From: Pseudoduganella namucuonensis | GTDB taxonomy: Bacteria; Pseudomonadota; Gammaproteobacteria; Burkholderiales; Burkholderiaceae_D | DNA length: 64,000 nt | Assembly (NCBI RefSeq): GCF_900116645.1 | Contig: NZ_FPBO01000002.1 | Span: 273,743-337,742 of the forward strand | Direction of reading: 5' to 3' | In this document: positions 8,598 to 17,077 of the stretch, piece after piece | Position numbering within the stretch: the stretch's first letter is position 1 | Layout: each line of letters opens with the position of its first letter | The notes under the pieces: generated by a model | The model's database searches: none | Seen by the model: only the letters and a program-made list of their open reading frames with translations | What the model was told of the DNA's origin: nothing | Made by a program: the position numbers and the translations under genes

Positions 8598-8648
8598 GCG
8601 AGCAAGCGAATTTCACGGGCGGTTTCCGACGCATGCGGGGCCGCCCCT
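8598..8648 (+). pseudogene. Remnant of the 3' end of an AraC-family regulator gene
   Basis: In the plus frame this stretch reads [14 protein letters not shown], matching the conserved recognition helix of AraC regulators. It is about 85% identical at DNA level to 11749-11797 inside the intact AraC gene (DQANFTRSFRRMQG). The rest of the gene is missing. Directly to its left lies the copy of the region that precedes the intact araC gene. The whole piece 8541-8648 therefore looks like an araC locus with about 1 kb deleted. Confidence 0.75.
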
Positions 8649-8674
8649 TTCACGCGCTGGCAAGCCGCTCCAAA

Positions 8675-9538
8675 TCACGACAGGATAATTCTCGCGACTT
8701 CTTTCGGATTCTCGACCGCCGAGAAATGACCCGTGTCCCGGAGCGTGAACATGCGGGCGTTTTTCAGCGCGTCCTTTGTGCGATTCCGCTCCGGGACGCG
8801 CGACCAGTCCTTCTCGCCATAGATGAGGGTTACAGGCGCTTCCACACCGAAATACCTCTCACGCGCCTTGCTCCAAGAGCGCCACACGGCCAGCACCCTT
8901 CGCTCGACGTAGTGGAAGTTGGGACGACTGCCAGTCTTGAAAAATATGGCAAGCAGGTCAGCGGGCAATTTACGTGGATCCGCATAACCGCCCCCCATGA
9001 TCTTTCGGACAATCCAGGGAGTGGCGATAGCGGCGGCAATCGGTCCGAAGACGGGGACTTGCAAACTGCCGATGATCATGTTCGCGAACCAGTTGCCGCG
9101 GCGGAGACCATCGCCGTATCGCGTCTCGTAGTCGTAAGTATTGAGCGCGTAGACCGCTTTGATGCGGTCGGGAACATCGGCAGCCGTCGTCAGCGAGATC
9201 ACGGCGCCGATCGATTCACCCACCATGGTCACTGCGCGCAGATCCAGGGCCTTGATGAAGGTGATGATATTTTTTCGCATGTACGGCTCGTCGTACGGCT
9301 CCGAGGTGTCGATGGAAGACAGGCCATGCCCGGGCAGATCCACGGCGTAAACCGTGAACTTCTTCGCGAGTAGCGGCACCAGGTCGCGGAAATACTCAAT
9401 CTGCGTACGGATCGTGTGGAGGAGAATGAGCGGCGGGCCATCGCCCGACCGCTCATAGCGGAGGGAGACCGAGTCGGAAACCTTCAGGAACGTCGGTTCG
9501 GCGGAATGATTCCTGCCGTTTTGCTTTGAATTGATCAT
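8675..9538 (-). CDS. Alpha/beta hydrolase
   Basis: This 287-residue protein has the alpha/beta-hydrolase triad: nucleophile Ser in GESIGA, Asp in YGEKDWSRVP and His in DTGHFSA. The oxyanion stretch LILLHTIR precedes it, with the usual HG replaced by HT. The PLLAKKFTVYAVDLPGHG segment is typical of esterase and C-C hydrolase members. The ATG at 9538 is chosen by homology to the fold start, after a weak AGAGAA. Within the cluster it could hydrolyse an ester or a lactone made by oxidation. The substrate cannot be read from sequence. Confidence 0.85.
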   Translation of the reverse strand: MINSKQNGRNHSAEPTFLKVSDSVSLRYERSGDGPPLILLHTIRTQIEYFRDLVPLLAKKFTVYAVDLPGHGLSSIDTSEPYDEPYMRKNIITFIKALDLRAVTMVGESIGAVISLTTAADVPDRIKAVYALNTYDYETRYGDGLRRGNWFANMIIGSLQVPVFGPIAAAIATPWIVRKIMGGGYADPRKLPADLLAIFFKTGSRPNFHYVERRVLAVWRSWSKARERYFGVEAPVTLIYGEKDWSRVPERNRTKDALKNARMFTLRDTGHFSAVENPKEVARIILS

Positions 9539-9653
9539 TGTGGTTCTCTGTGATTGGTTGAGTCTCTCGGGGGTGGACAGACCACGCGCCACGTGACGAA
9601 AACGAGCCTCGATCGCGGCGAGCCGCCCGGCACTCCCGAATATTGCCGCTTGC

Positions 9654-10604
9654 TCAGCGGACGCCCGCGGCGGTCGTACCGCCGCGGTGCAATGTGGGAA
9701 TCAGATCGAAGTTGTACTGAATGCGCAGGTCGCGCTCGCGCAGTTCCGGCTCCATGAGTTTCCAGACCTTGGCGTGGTTGTAAGACGGGGTGGTGGGCCA
9801 GAGATGGTGGATCAGATGATAGTTGTGCCACTGCATCAGGAAGTTCAGAATCCCCTCGCTGCCGAGGCGCATGGTGGTGCCCGCGGTCAGGTTGTCCGCG
9901 GTCGATCCGGCGCTCGTGATATGCCCGACTTTGCCGTTTTCATCTCCGTCCAGATGAGGCAACCACAGGAATACGAACGCAATCAGCCCGGACACGATGC
10001 GTGTAGGTATGAACCACAGCATCAGCACATGCCAACCATATCCCTGGTCGACCAGCCAGCCTGCGACCAAAGCGGTGGCGATCATATTGGGCAGCGCTTG
10101 AAGCATGACTTTTCGGCTGCGCGGGTCATTGTTGGTCAGGTTGTACCACGCGTAGCTAAAGTCAAAAGTCATCCAACGCAGCGGCAGCGTCCACCCACTG
10201 CCGTGGATATAGTTGTCCGGATCCTTGGCATCGTTGGTGAAACGGTGATGCATCATGTGCGAATAACGGCACAACTCCAAGGTGGTATGCGGCCCCACCA
10301 CGAGAAGGTCGATGCGCCCGATCCAATCATTCAACCTCACATTGGATGACGCGGAACGATGCATCGAGTCATGCATCACATGGAACATGGGAAACATCGT
10401 CGCCACATTCAAAAGCATTCCCGCCCACAGTGGGATATGGCCCCGCACGACCGCCACGTCGACGGATATCACGCCAACCACGATGTAAACCAACACCATT
10501 ACAGTAGGCCACGCCACTTTCGGCGGGTTCGTCAGGCGGTACAGCTCGGCCTTCTTTTCAGGCGGGACCCTGACGGGATTGTTGGAAGAAGAGTTAGAGG
10601 ACAT
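9654..10604 (-). CDS. Membrane fatty-acid desaturase/hydroxylase-type diiron enzyme
   Basis: This 316-residue membrane protein carries the three histidine boxes of the FA-desaturase superfamily: HDSMH, SHMMHHRF (HxxHH type) and YHLIHHLWPTTPSYNH. Hydrophobic segments lie near residues 35-75 and 175-215. Such enzymes use a diiron centre and O2 to hydroxylate or desaturate hydrophobic substrates, with electrons from rubredoxin or ferredoxin. The rubredoxin and reductase encoded downstream on the same strand fit this. GGAGG precedes the ATG at 10604, inside a short overlapping frame. It could be an alkane, terpenoid or carotenoid hydroxylase; the sequence alone does not decide. Confidence 0.85.
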   Translation of the reverse strand: MSSNSSSNNPVRVPPEKKAELYRLTNPPKVAWPTVMVLVYIVVGVISVDVAVVRGHIPLWAGMLLNVATMFPMFHVMHDSMHRSASSNVRLNDWIGRIDLLVVGPHTTLELCRYSHMMHHRFTNDAKDPDNYIHGSGWTLPLRWMTFDFSYAWYNLTNNDPRSRKVMLQALPNMIATALVAGWLVDQGYGWHVLMLWFIPTRIVSGLIAFVFLWLPHLDGDENGKVGHITSAGSTADNLTAGTTMRLGSEGILNFLMQWHNYHLIHHLWPTTPSYNHAKVWKLMEPELRERDLRIQYNFDLIPTLHRGGTTAAGVR

Positions 10605-10647
10605 GGCTGCGTTCCTCCAAGGATTTGAATTTTTGTCGATGGTTCAT
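10594..10647 (-). CDS. 17-codon frame overlapping the start of the desaturase gene
   Basis: The frame begins MNHRQKFKSLEERSHVL and stops at 10594, 11 bases inside the desaturase gene. It has its own ribosome site (TGGAGACACC) shared with the rubredoxin gene. The desaturase ribosome site GGAGG lies inside it. This layout permits translational coupling. It may equally be the stub of a gene whose start was copied with the upstream repeat. Expression is unproven. Confidence 0.35.
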   Translation of the reverse strand: MNHRQKFKSLEERSHVL

Positions 10648-10694
10648 GGTGTCTCCAGATGGTCTCTTGCTAGTCACGGATTCGGCCTGCGGTC
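10645..10694. repeat. 50-bp repeat, second copy (see 8541-8590)
   Basis: This copy lies in the divergent region between the desaturase gene and the intact araC-type regulator gene. It matches 8541-8590 at 43 of 50 positions. It is the natural place for the regulator's binding site, so the shared bases may include its operator. Confidence 0.75.
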
Positions 10695-10784
10695 CGTGAC
10701 AGATTATCGAGTCCAGGGGCGCCCTCAACAATGCTTGATAGTGCCAGATATTTGTCTTAAGATGACACCACCCCTCTCGAATCC

Positions 10785-11846
10785 ATGCACCTGCCAGCAA
10801 AGCCTTCCATGACCAGATTCAATAGCGCGACGGGCACGAGGAACAGCGAGTTGCCCTCGTCATGGTTTGAACCCAGCATCCACTCGGCGTACTACCAGAT
10901 CTTTACCAAGCTCCTCGCCGCGCATCGCCTTCCCCTGCCGCGTCCCTTTACCGGCCAGCCGCGATTGCTGCCCCTCTTGGACTTTCTTCCCTCCATCGAG
11001 GTGTTTCATGCGCTGGACACGCCGGAGGCAGGCATCGATTTGGGTTTGGCGGTTCCTGGCGCCGCGCACGGAGCGATGGGGCTGGTCGCGCTGTCCAGCG
11101 ACACCCTGTGGGACGCCATGGTGACGATGGTGCGCTACGGGCCCATTCGCAATCACCTGTTCAATTACCGATGTCTGCAGCAGGCCGACATGGCGGTCCT
11201 GGAGGTCCGGCCACGTTTAAACCTTGCCCGTTACGAGCGGTTCCTGATGTATTCGACCGTGCTGGCGATTTTCAATGTATTCAAGGCCATTTCGGAAGAC
11301 ACGGCGCTCAATGCGATGCGACTCACCTTCCCATGGGAGACGCCATCCCGGCTGGGGCGTTCCTCCATACCCGCCGGGGTTTTCGACTTCAACAAGGAGT
11401 CCCTCAGCCTTCAGATTCCAATGGAGGTGGCGCTACAGCCGTCTCAGACCGCGGACCCGGATTTATGCATGCGGCTCAAGATGGCGGGTGAAGAAGAGTT
11501 GTCCAAACTGAAGGGCAGCACGGGAGCCAAGGTTCGCCATTTGCTCCATCAACGGACACCCGCATGGCCATCGCTGCAAGAAGTCGCTGACAAGCTGGCC
11601 ATGTCGAAAAGAACCTTGATTCGAAAGCTGGAATCAGAGGAACTCAGTTACCAGCTCTTGCTCGATGAAGCCCGTGGTGAATTGGCTTGCTGGTTCCTGC
11701 GCAGGTCGGGTTTGCCGCTTCACGATATCGCCGAGAAAACCGGCTTCAGCGACCAAGCGAATTTCACGAGAAGTTTCCGACGCATGCAGGGCTGCACCCC
11801 CAGTGAATACAGATCCAATTTCCGCAGGATCCTGGATCTGGACTGA
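10785..11846 (+). CDS. AraC-family transcriptional regulator (arabinose-binding-type N-domain)
   Basis: This 353-residue protein has a long N-terminal effector domain of the type found in regulators of fatty-acid, alkane and sterol genes. Two helix-turn-helix units follow in the last 100 residues (SLQEVADKLAMSKRTLIRKL and PLHDIAEKTGFSDQANFTRSFRR). It is transcribed away from the desaturase gene with a 137-base gap, so it most likely activates that operon. Two ATGs are possible (10785 and 10809), neither with a clear ribosome site. A partial copy of its 3' end survives at 8598-8648. Confidence 0.88.
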   Translation: MHLPAKPSMTRFNSATGTRNSELPSSWFEPSIHSAYYQIFTKLLAAHRLPLPRPFTGQPRLLPLLDFLPSIEVFHALDTPEAGIDLGLAVPGAAHGAMGLVALSSDTLWDAMVTMVRYGPIRNHLFNYRCLQQADMAVLEVRPRLNLARYERFLMYSTVLAIFNVFKAISEDTALNAMRLTFPWETPSRLGRSSIPAGVFDFNKESLSLQIPMEVALQPSQTADPDLCMRLKMAGEEELSKLKGSTGAKVRHLLHQRTPAWPSLQEVADKLAMSKRTLIRKLESEELSYQLLLDEARGELACWFLRRSGLPLHDIAEKTGFSDQANFTRSFRRMQGCTPSEYRSNFRRILDLD

Positions 11847-11923
11847 TCAGATTTGAATCCCTGGAGGCCGGACCTGGCCCTCTTTCATGCGAAGTTCGTG
11901 GGGGTCTCGCGGGGACTTGAGAA

Positions 11924-12280
11924 CTACCGGTTCTGAAACCTGGTCGCCAGCACGCTGACGACGGTCGCGACACTGCCCGCGACCATCGCGGGAATCAGCG
12001 CGGCGGGAGCAAACGCCAAGACTAGCCCTCCCGCGGCGGCGCCACTACTCAGTACGGTGGCCAGCTGCGTGAGCGGAAGCGGCGCGGCGCGGGGGCGGTC
12101 CACGCACTCGACCTTGATTGGCTGGCCGGGAATGGCCGGCTGTCCCAATTGCACAGCATGATGGCGGGGACGTGGAGGATGGTCTTGCAACATTGCCGGC
12201 TCGGCGTGGACACCCTGCACCGACATATCCTTGGGTTCGATACTGCCCCGCTGCGAATAGTCACTCACTGGCGTGTTCAT
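11924..12280 (-). CDS. Small hypothetical protein with C-terminal membrane segments
   Basis: This is a 118-residue protein I do not recognise. Residues 1-70 are polar and rich in Pro and Gln. Residues 75-112 form hydrophobic stretches rich in Ala, Gly and Val, enough for one or two membrane spans. Its ATG overlaps the stop of the upstream membrane-protein gene as ATGA, so the two form an operon and are probably translationally coupled. The position beside a tRNA gene fits accessory DNA. Confidence 0.55.
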   Translation of the reverse strand: MNTPVSDYSQRGSIEPKDMSVQGVHAEPAMLQDHPPRPRHHAVQLGQPAIPGQPIKVECVDRPRAAPLPLTQLATVLSSGAAAGGLVLAFAPAALIPAMVAGSVATVVSVLATRFQNR

Positions 12281-12771
12281 GGCCTCTCCTTGCTATCCAA
12301 TGCTGGCGGCGCGGCTGGGGATGGCGCGACCGCCGCCGCCGGGGTTGTTACTGGGGAGCTCCCCTTCTTGGGTATGGCCTGGACGCGGTAGCCATTCAAT
12401 AGCACCACCGCAACCAAAGCGAAAGCATGCCATTTCAACTTGGATGTCGGTTGCCAAGCGGGATCGTGGCCCCGTTCCCCCATCGCGGAAATCAACAACA
12501 TGGCACAAACAATAGCACAAAAAACGGCCCACCAACCCAGCCCGATTTCGGCCTTTCCCGCGTCGAAACATCGCACGGACGACTGTACCGCGATGGTCAA
12601 CGCGCCATAGAGCCAGCCCATGGAATCGATCGCCTCGCGCCACGCAAACGACGACACCGAGGACGAAACCGCGTACTTGCACCAACCCACGCCAACAAAC
12701 AGCAGGCCCGACCCGAACAATGGCAGCAGCCCTTCGAACACCAGCCAGTTCAGTTGACTATTTTCGAACAT
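12277..12771 (-). CDS. Hypothetical membrane protein with about four spans
   Basis: This is a 164-residue protein starting MFENSQLNWL, with GAGGAAGCG before the ATG at 12771. Hydrophobic segments lie near residues 9-30, 50-67, 80-100 and 118-135, followed by a Pro/Ala-rich tail. I know no family match. The reading frame stays open upstream through the tRNA gene, but that part is not credible coding. It is coupled by a 4-base overlap to the small gene downstream. Two coupled small membrane proteins recall lysis or toxin cassettes, but no motif supports either. Confidence 0.6.
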   Translation of the reverse strand: MFENSQLNWLVFEGLLPLFGSGLLFVGVGWCKYAVSSSVSSFAWREAIDSMGWLYGALTIAVQSSVRCFDAGKAEIGLGWWAVFCAIVCAMLLISAMGERGHDPAWQPTSKLKWHAFALVAVVLLNGYRVQAIPKKGSSPVTTPAAAVAPSPAAPPALDSKERP

Positions 12772-12936
12772 CGCTTCCTCTACCGCGCCAGCGCGCCCTG
12801 TAATGGGCATGATCGCGCATCGCCACGCGCAGGGACCTGCACCGATCAAGTCGGCACGCGGCGGATTGCAACGTTGGGCCTGTTGTTGGCGTATCGGGGA
12901 TCGGTGGCCGCATCGCAGGTCGACGCGCCGGAATGC

Positions 12937-12973
12937 AAAAAAGGGCTGCAAGCTCGCGCTTGCAACCCTTTTT
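12937..12973. terminator. Bidirectional rho-independent terminator downstream of tRNA-Thr
   Basis: A stem at 12943-12968 (GGGCTGCAAGC against GCTTGCAACCC, one G-T pair) is flanked by six A on the left and five T on the right. It would stop the leftward tRNA transcript and any rightward read-through. Confidence 0.8.
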
Positions 12974-12981
12974 CTTCCTAC

Positions 12982-13057
12982 TGGTGCCGCTTGCCGGAAT
13001 CGAACTGGCGACCTTTTCATTACGAATGAACTGCTCTACCAACTGAGCTAAAGCGGC
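12982..13057 (-). tRNA. tRNA-Thr(CGT)
   Basis: The reverse complement folds as a 76-base tRNA with encoded CCA. The acceptor pairs GCCGCTT with AAGCGGC, and the anticodon loop TTCGTAA gives CGT (threonine). The anticodon arm opens with a G-A step that I recall from the same isoacceptor in E. coli. One A-C mismatch is visible in the T stem. The adjoining accessory genes make it a candidate integration site, although no integrase is visible. Confidence 0.93.
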
Positions 13058-13193
13058 GAAACCTGCCTAACGCCTGCAGCGGTACAGACCGGCTGCGGTG
13101 AAAGAGGATCGCATTTTAACAAACAAATTATGCAAAGCGCTAGTGCCTCCGCGATATTTGTTCATCATTTGTTCATCAATTGCGAAAAATCAA

Positions 13194-14195
13194 TCACTCG
13201 TGGTGGTAGCTGGTCACCACGGCCACCTCGTCGCGCGAGCCCAGGAACACCGGCACGCGCTGGTGCAGCTTGTGCGGCTCGATGTCCATGATGCGCTGCT
13301 TGCCGTCGGTGGCCGCGCCGCCCGCCTGCTCGACGATGAAGGCCATCGGGTTGGCCTCGTACATCAGGCGCAGCTTGCCCGGCATCGAGGTGTCCCGCAT
13401 GTCGGCCGGGTACATGAAGATGCCGCCGCGGTTCAGGATGCGGTGCACGTCGGCCACCATGGAGGCGACCCAGCGCATGTTGAAGTTGGTGCCGCGCGGA
13501 CCGCTGTCGCCGGCCAGCAGCTCGTCGATGTAGCGCTTGACCGGCGCGTGCCAGTGGCGCGCGTTGGACATGTTGATGGCGAATTCCTTGGTCTTGGCCG
13601 GGATCTGCATGTCGCGCTGGGTCAACACCCACGACCCCATCTCGCGGTCCAGCGTGAAGCAGTTCACGCCGCGGCCGGTGGTCAGCACCAGCATGGTCTG
13701 CGGGCCGTACACGGCGTAGCCGGCGGCGACCTGCTTGCTGCCGGCCTGCATGAAGTCGGCCTCGGTCGGCTGGCCCATGCCCTCCGGCGCCTTCAGCACG
13801 GAGAAGATGGTGCCGATGGAGACGTTGACGTCGATGTTGGAGGAGCCGTCCAGCGGATCGAACAGCAGCATGTATTCGCCCTTCGGATAGCGGTTCGGGA
13901 TCGGGTGGATCGATTCCATCTCCTCCGACGCCATGGCCGCCAGGTGGCCGCCCCATTCATTGGCCTCGAGCAGGATCTCGTTGGAGATCACGTCCAGCTT
14001 CTTCTGCACCTCGCCCTGCACATTCTCGGATTCCAGCGCGCCGAGCACGTCGCCCAGGGCGCCCTTGCCGACGCTGTGGGCGATGGTTTTGCAGGAACGC
14101 GCGACCACTTCGATCAGCAGGCGCAGCTCGGCCGGGATCGTGTTGTGCAGGCGTTGTTCTTCGACCAGGTACTGGGTCAGGCTGATGCGTTTCAT
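13194..14195 (-). CDS. fbp: Fructose-1,6-bisphosphatase class I
   Basis: This 333-residue protein has the class I signature [11 protein letters not shown] with the metal-binding Asp residues, and the usual N-terminal [10 protein letters not shown]. It removes the 1-phosphate of fructose-1,6-bisphosphate in gluconeogenesis. AAGGGA precedes the ATG at 14195. It follows pepN by 33 bases on the same strand, so the two are probably co-transcribed. The length is normal. Confidence 0.97.
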   Translation of the reverse strand: MKRISLTQYLVEEQRLHNTIPAELRLLIEVVARSCKTIAHSVGKGALGDVLGALESENVQGEVQKKLDVISNEILLEANEWGGHLAAMASEEMESIHPIPNRYPKGEYMLLFDPLDGSSNIDVNVSIGTIFSVLKAPEGMGQPTEADFMQAGSKQVAAGYAVYGPQTMLVLTTGRGVNCFTLDREMGSWVLTQRDMQIPAKTKEFAINMSNARHWHAPVKRYIDELLAGDSGPRGTNFNMRWVASMVADVHRILNRGGIFMYPADMRDTSMPGKLRLMYEANPMAFIVEQAGGAATDGKQRIMDIEPHKLHQRVPVFLGSRDEVAVVTSYHHE

Positions 14196-14228
14196 TGTTT
14201 CCCTTGGTTGGTTTTGAGTTCGTACTGA

Positions 14229-16874
14229 TTAATTGGCCAGCGCTTTGCCGATCACTTCGGCGACGTCGTTCGACAGCGGCCCCGCCGCCGCCACCCGTTC
14301 CAGCGCCGCGCCCATCCGCGACCGCAGCTCGGGCACGTAGCGGCGCCAGCGGTCCATGCTGCGCGCCAGGCGCGCCGCGACCTGCGGGTTGATGGCGTCC
14401 AGCGCGATCACGTGCTCGGCCCAGAAGGCGTAGCCGCTGCCGTCGGCCGCGTGGAACCGCGAGGGGTTGGCGTTGCAGAAGTTGAACAGCAGGCTGCGCG
14501 CGCGGTTCGGGTTCTTCAGCGTGAAGGCCGGGTGCAGCATCAGCGCGCGCACCGCCGCCAGGTCCGTGCCCGGCGCGGCGGCCTGCATGGCGAACCATTT
14601 GTCGACCACCAGCGCCTCGCCGGAGAAGTCGTCGTAGAAGCTTTGCAGGTGGCCGGACGCGTCCGCGCCGCTGTGGATCAGCGCCACCAGCGCGGCGGCG
14701 CGGTCGGTCATGTTGCCGGCCTTTTCGAACTGGTTGCGCGCAAGCTTGATCTCGGCCGGTCCCGGCGCCACCATCAGGTAGGCCAGGCACAGGTTCTTCA
14801 GCCCGCGCTTGCCGGCCGACTGCGCGTCCGGGCTGTAGGGGCCGGGCGTCAGGTTGGCCTCGTACTGCTCCAGCAGTTCCGGCCCCAGCTCGGCGGCCAT
14901 GGTGCGGCGCATGAACTGGCGCGCCGTGTGGATCGCCTGCGGGTCCACCACGTCCATGTGCTCGGCGATGATGGTCTCGGACGGCAGGATCAGCGCCTGC
15001 TCGCGGAAGGCCGCGTCCAGCGACGCGTCCACCAGCACCGCGCGCTGCGCGGCGATGAAGGTGTCGTCCAGCGCCAGCGTGGCGCCGTCGGCCACCGCCG
15101 CGGTCAGCTTGAGCAGGCGCGCCATGGCCAGGCGCTGGCCCGCCTCCCAGCGGTTCACGGGGTCGCTGTCGTGGCGGAACAGGTGCAGCAGCTCCTCGTC
15201 CGTGTAGCCGTACTCCAGCACCACCGGCGCGGAGAAGTCGCGCAGGATGGACGGCACAGGCTTCTCGTGCACGTTGGTGAAGCGGAAGGTCTGCTCGGCC
15301 TCGGTGAAGTCCAGCACGGCGGTGGTGGCGCCCACCACCTTGCCGTTCACGGCCAGCGGCAGGTCGTTGCCGTCCGCGCCCAGCAGGCCGATGGCGACCG
15401 GGATGTGGAACGGCAGCTTGTCGCTCTGGCCGGGCGTGTCCGGGCAGCGCTGGCTGAGCGTGATCTCGTAGGTCTCGTCGGCCGCGTCGTAGCGCGTGAC
15501 GGCGCTGACGACGGGCGTGCCGGCCTGGCTGTACCAGCGCTCGAACTGGGACAGGTCGATGCCGTTGGCGTCGGCCATGGCGTTGCGGAAGTCGTCGCAC
15601 TGCACGGCCTGGCCGTCGTGGCGCGCGAAATACAGGTCCATGCCCTTGCGGAAGCCCTCGCGGCCCAGCAGGGTCTGGTACATGCGCACCACCTCGGCGC
15701 CCTTTTCGTACACGGTCACCGTGTAGAAGTTGTTGATCTCGACGAAGGAGTCGGGCCGCACCGGGTGCGCCATCGGGCCGGCGTCCTCGGGGAACTGGGC
15801 CTGGCGCAGGGTGCGCACCTGGTCGATGCGGGTGACGGCGCGGCCGCTGGCCGTGCCTATCATGTCGGCCGAGAATTCCTGGTCGCGGAACACGGTCAGG
15901 CCCTCCTTCAGCGACAGCTGGAACCAGTCGCGGCAGGTCACGCGGTTGCCGGTCCAGTTGTGGAAGTACTCGTGGCCGACCACCGCCTCGATGCCGGCGT
16001 AGTCGATGTCGGTGGCCACCCGCGGGTTGGCCAGCACGAACTTGGTGTTGAAGATGTTCAAGCCCTTGTTTTCCATCGCGCCCATGTTGAAGTCGCCCAC
16101 CGCGACGATCATGAAGCGGTCCAGGTCCAGCTCCAGGCCGAAGCGCTCCTCGTCCCAGCGGATGCTGTTCTTCAGCGACTGCATGGCGTAGTCGGTCTTG
16201 TCCAGGTTGCCCTCCTCGACCCACACCTGCAGCAGCACCTCGCGGCCGGACTTGAGCGTGTAGGTCTCCTCCTGGCACACCAGGCGCGCGGCCACCAGCG
16301 CGAACAGGTAGGACGGCTTCTTGAACGGGTCCTCCCACTTGGCGTAGTGGCGGCCGTCGTCCAGCTCGCCCCGCTCGACCAGGTTGCCGTTGGACAGCAG
16401 CACCGGGAAGCGCCGCTTGTCCGCGCGCAGCATCACCGTGTACTTGGCCATCACGTCGGGCCGGTCCGGGAAGTAGGTGATGCGGCGGAAGCCCTCGGCC
16501 TCGCACTGGGTGTAGAAGCTGCCGTTGGACACGTACAGGCCGGACAGCGTGGTGTTGGTCTCCGGCGAGCACAGCGTTTCGATCTCCAAGGTGACCTCGG
16601 CCGGCGCCTTCGGGATGGTCAGGGTGCTGGCGCCCAGCAGGTACTGGCCCGGCCGCAAGGCCTTGCCGTTCATGCGCAGCGCCACCAGCTCGATTTCCTC
16701 GCCGTGCAGCACGATGTCGGCGCTGGCGCTGTCCGGATTGCGGCTCATCGTCACACGATTGGCCACGATGGTGCGCGCGGGATCGAGGTCGAAGCCCAGT
16801 TCAACGGTGTGTACCAGATAGCTGGGAGGGGTATAGTCTTTACGGAAGATCGTCTGTGGGCTGTCGGTGCGCAT
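14229..16874 (-). CDS. pepN: Aminopeptidase N
   Basis: This 881-residue M1 metallopeptidase has the exopeptidase motif GAMEN near residue 263 and the zinc site HEYFHNWTGNRV near residue 300. The third zinc ligand Glu follows about 19 residues later in LKEGLTVF. It removes N-terminal residues from peptides in the cytoplasm. The length matches the E. coli-type enzyme. It is upstream of fbp on the same strand and divergent from the lipoprotein gene at 17078. The whole gene has a long antisense open frame that is a composition effect. Confidence 0.97.
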   Translation of the reverse strand: MRTDSPQTIFRKDYTPPSYLVHTVELGFDLDPARTIVANRVTMSRNPDSASADIVLHGEEIELVALRMNGKALRPGQYLLGASTLTIPKAPAEVTLEIETLCSPETNTTLSGLYVSNGSFYTQCEAEGFRRITYFPDRPDVMAKYTVMLRADKRRFPVLLSNGNLVERGELDDGRHYAKWEDPFKKPSYLFALVAARLVCQEETYTLKSGREVLLQVWVEEGNLDKTDYAMQSLKNSIRWDEERFGLELDLDRFMIVAVGDFNMGAMENKGLNIFNTKFVLANPRVATDIDYAGIEAVVGHEYFHNWTGNRVTCRDWFQLSLKEGLTVFRDQEFSADMIGTASGRAVTRIDQVRTLRQAQFPEDAGPMAHPVRPDSFVEINNFYTVTVYEKGAEVVRMYQTLLGREGFRKGMDLYFARHDGQAVQCDDFRNAMADANGIDLSQFERWYSQAGTPVVSAVTRYDAADETYEITLSQRCPDTPGQSDKLPFHIPVAIGLLGADGNDLPLAVNGKVVGATTAVLDFTEAEQTFRFTNVHEKPVPSILRDFSAPVVLEYGYTDEELLHLFRHDSDPVNRWEAGQRLAMARLLKLTAAVADGATLALDDTFIAAQRAVLVDASLDAAFREQALILPSETIIAEHMDVVDPQAIHTARQFMRRTMAAELGPELLEQYEANLTPGPYSPDAQSAGKRGLKNLCLAYLMVAPGPAEIKLARNQFEKAGNMTDRAAALVALIHSGADASGHLQSFYDDFSGEALVVDKWFAMQAAAPGTDLAAVRALMLHPAFTLKNPNRARSLLFNFCNANPSRFHAADGSGYAFWAEHVIALDAINPQVAARLARSMDRWRRYVPELRSRMGAALERVAAAGPLSNDVAEVIGKALAN

Positions 16875-17077
16875 TGGGATGTTCGATCGGACAAGGAAGG
16901 AAGGGCTATTTTACCAATACCAGCGCCGGGCGACGCGCCTATTAGCGATCCGCCATTCTTTTCCGCTTTCCCCGCCGCCGTAACAATCTGTAATAATTGA
17001 GCGCAACAAAGACTGCCGCCATACACTAACAGAGGCAGTATCCGTTTGATTTTTGTCGACGTATTTTGGGGAACACC

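Noticed and set aside
13150..13185. Two copies of TTTGTTCATCA after fbp
   Set aside because: Too short to interpret and close to the fbp stop; no structure or gene signal.
14412..17000. 862-codon open frame opposite pepN
   Set aside because: Its translation is Arg/His/Val/Gln-rich with no family; it mirrors the codon pattern of pepN on the other strand in GC-rich DNA.
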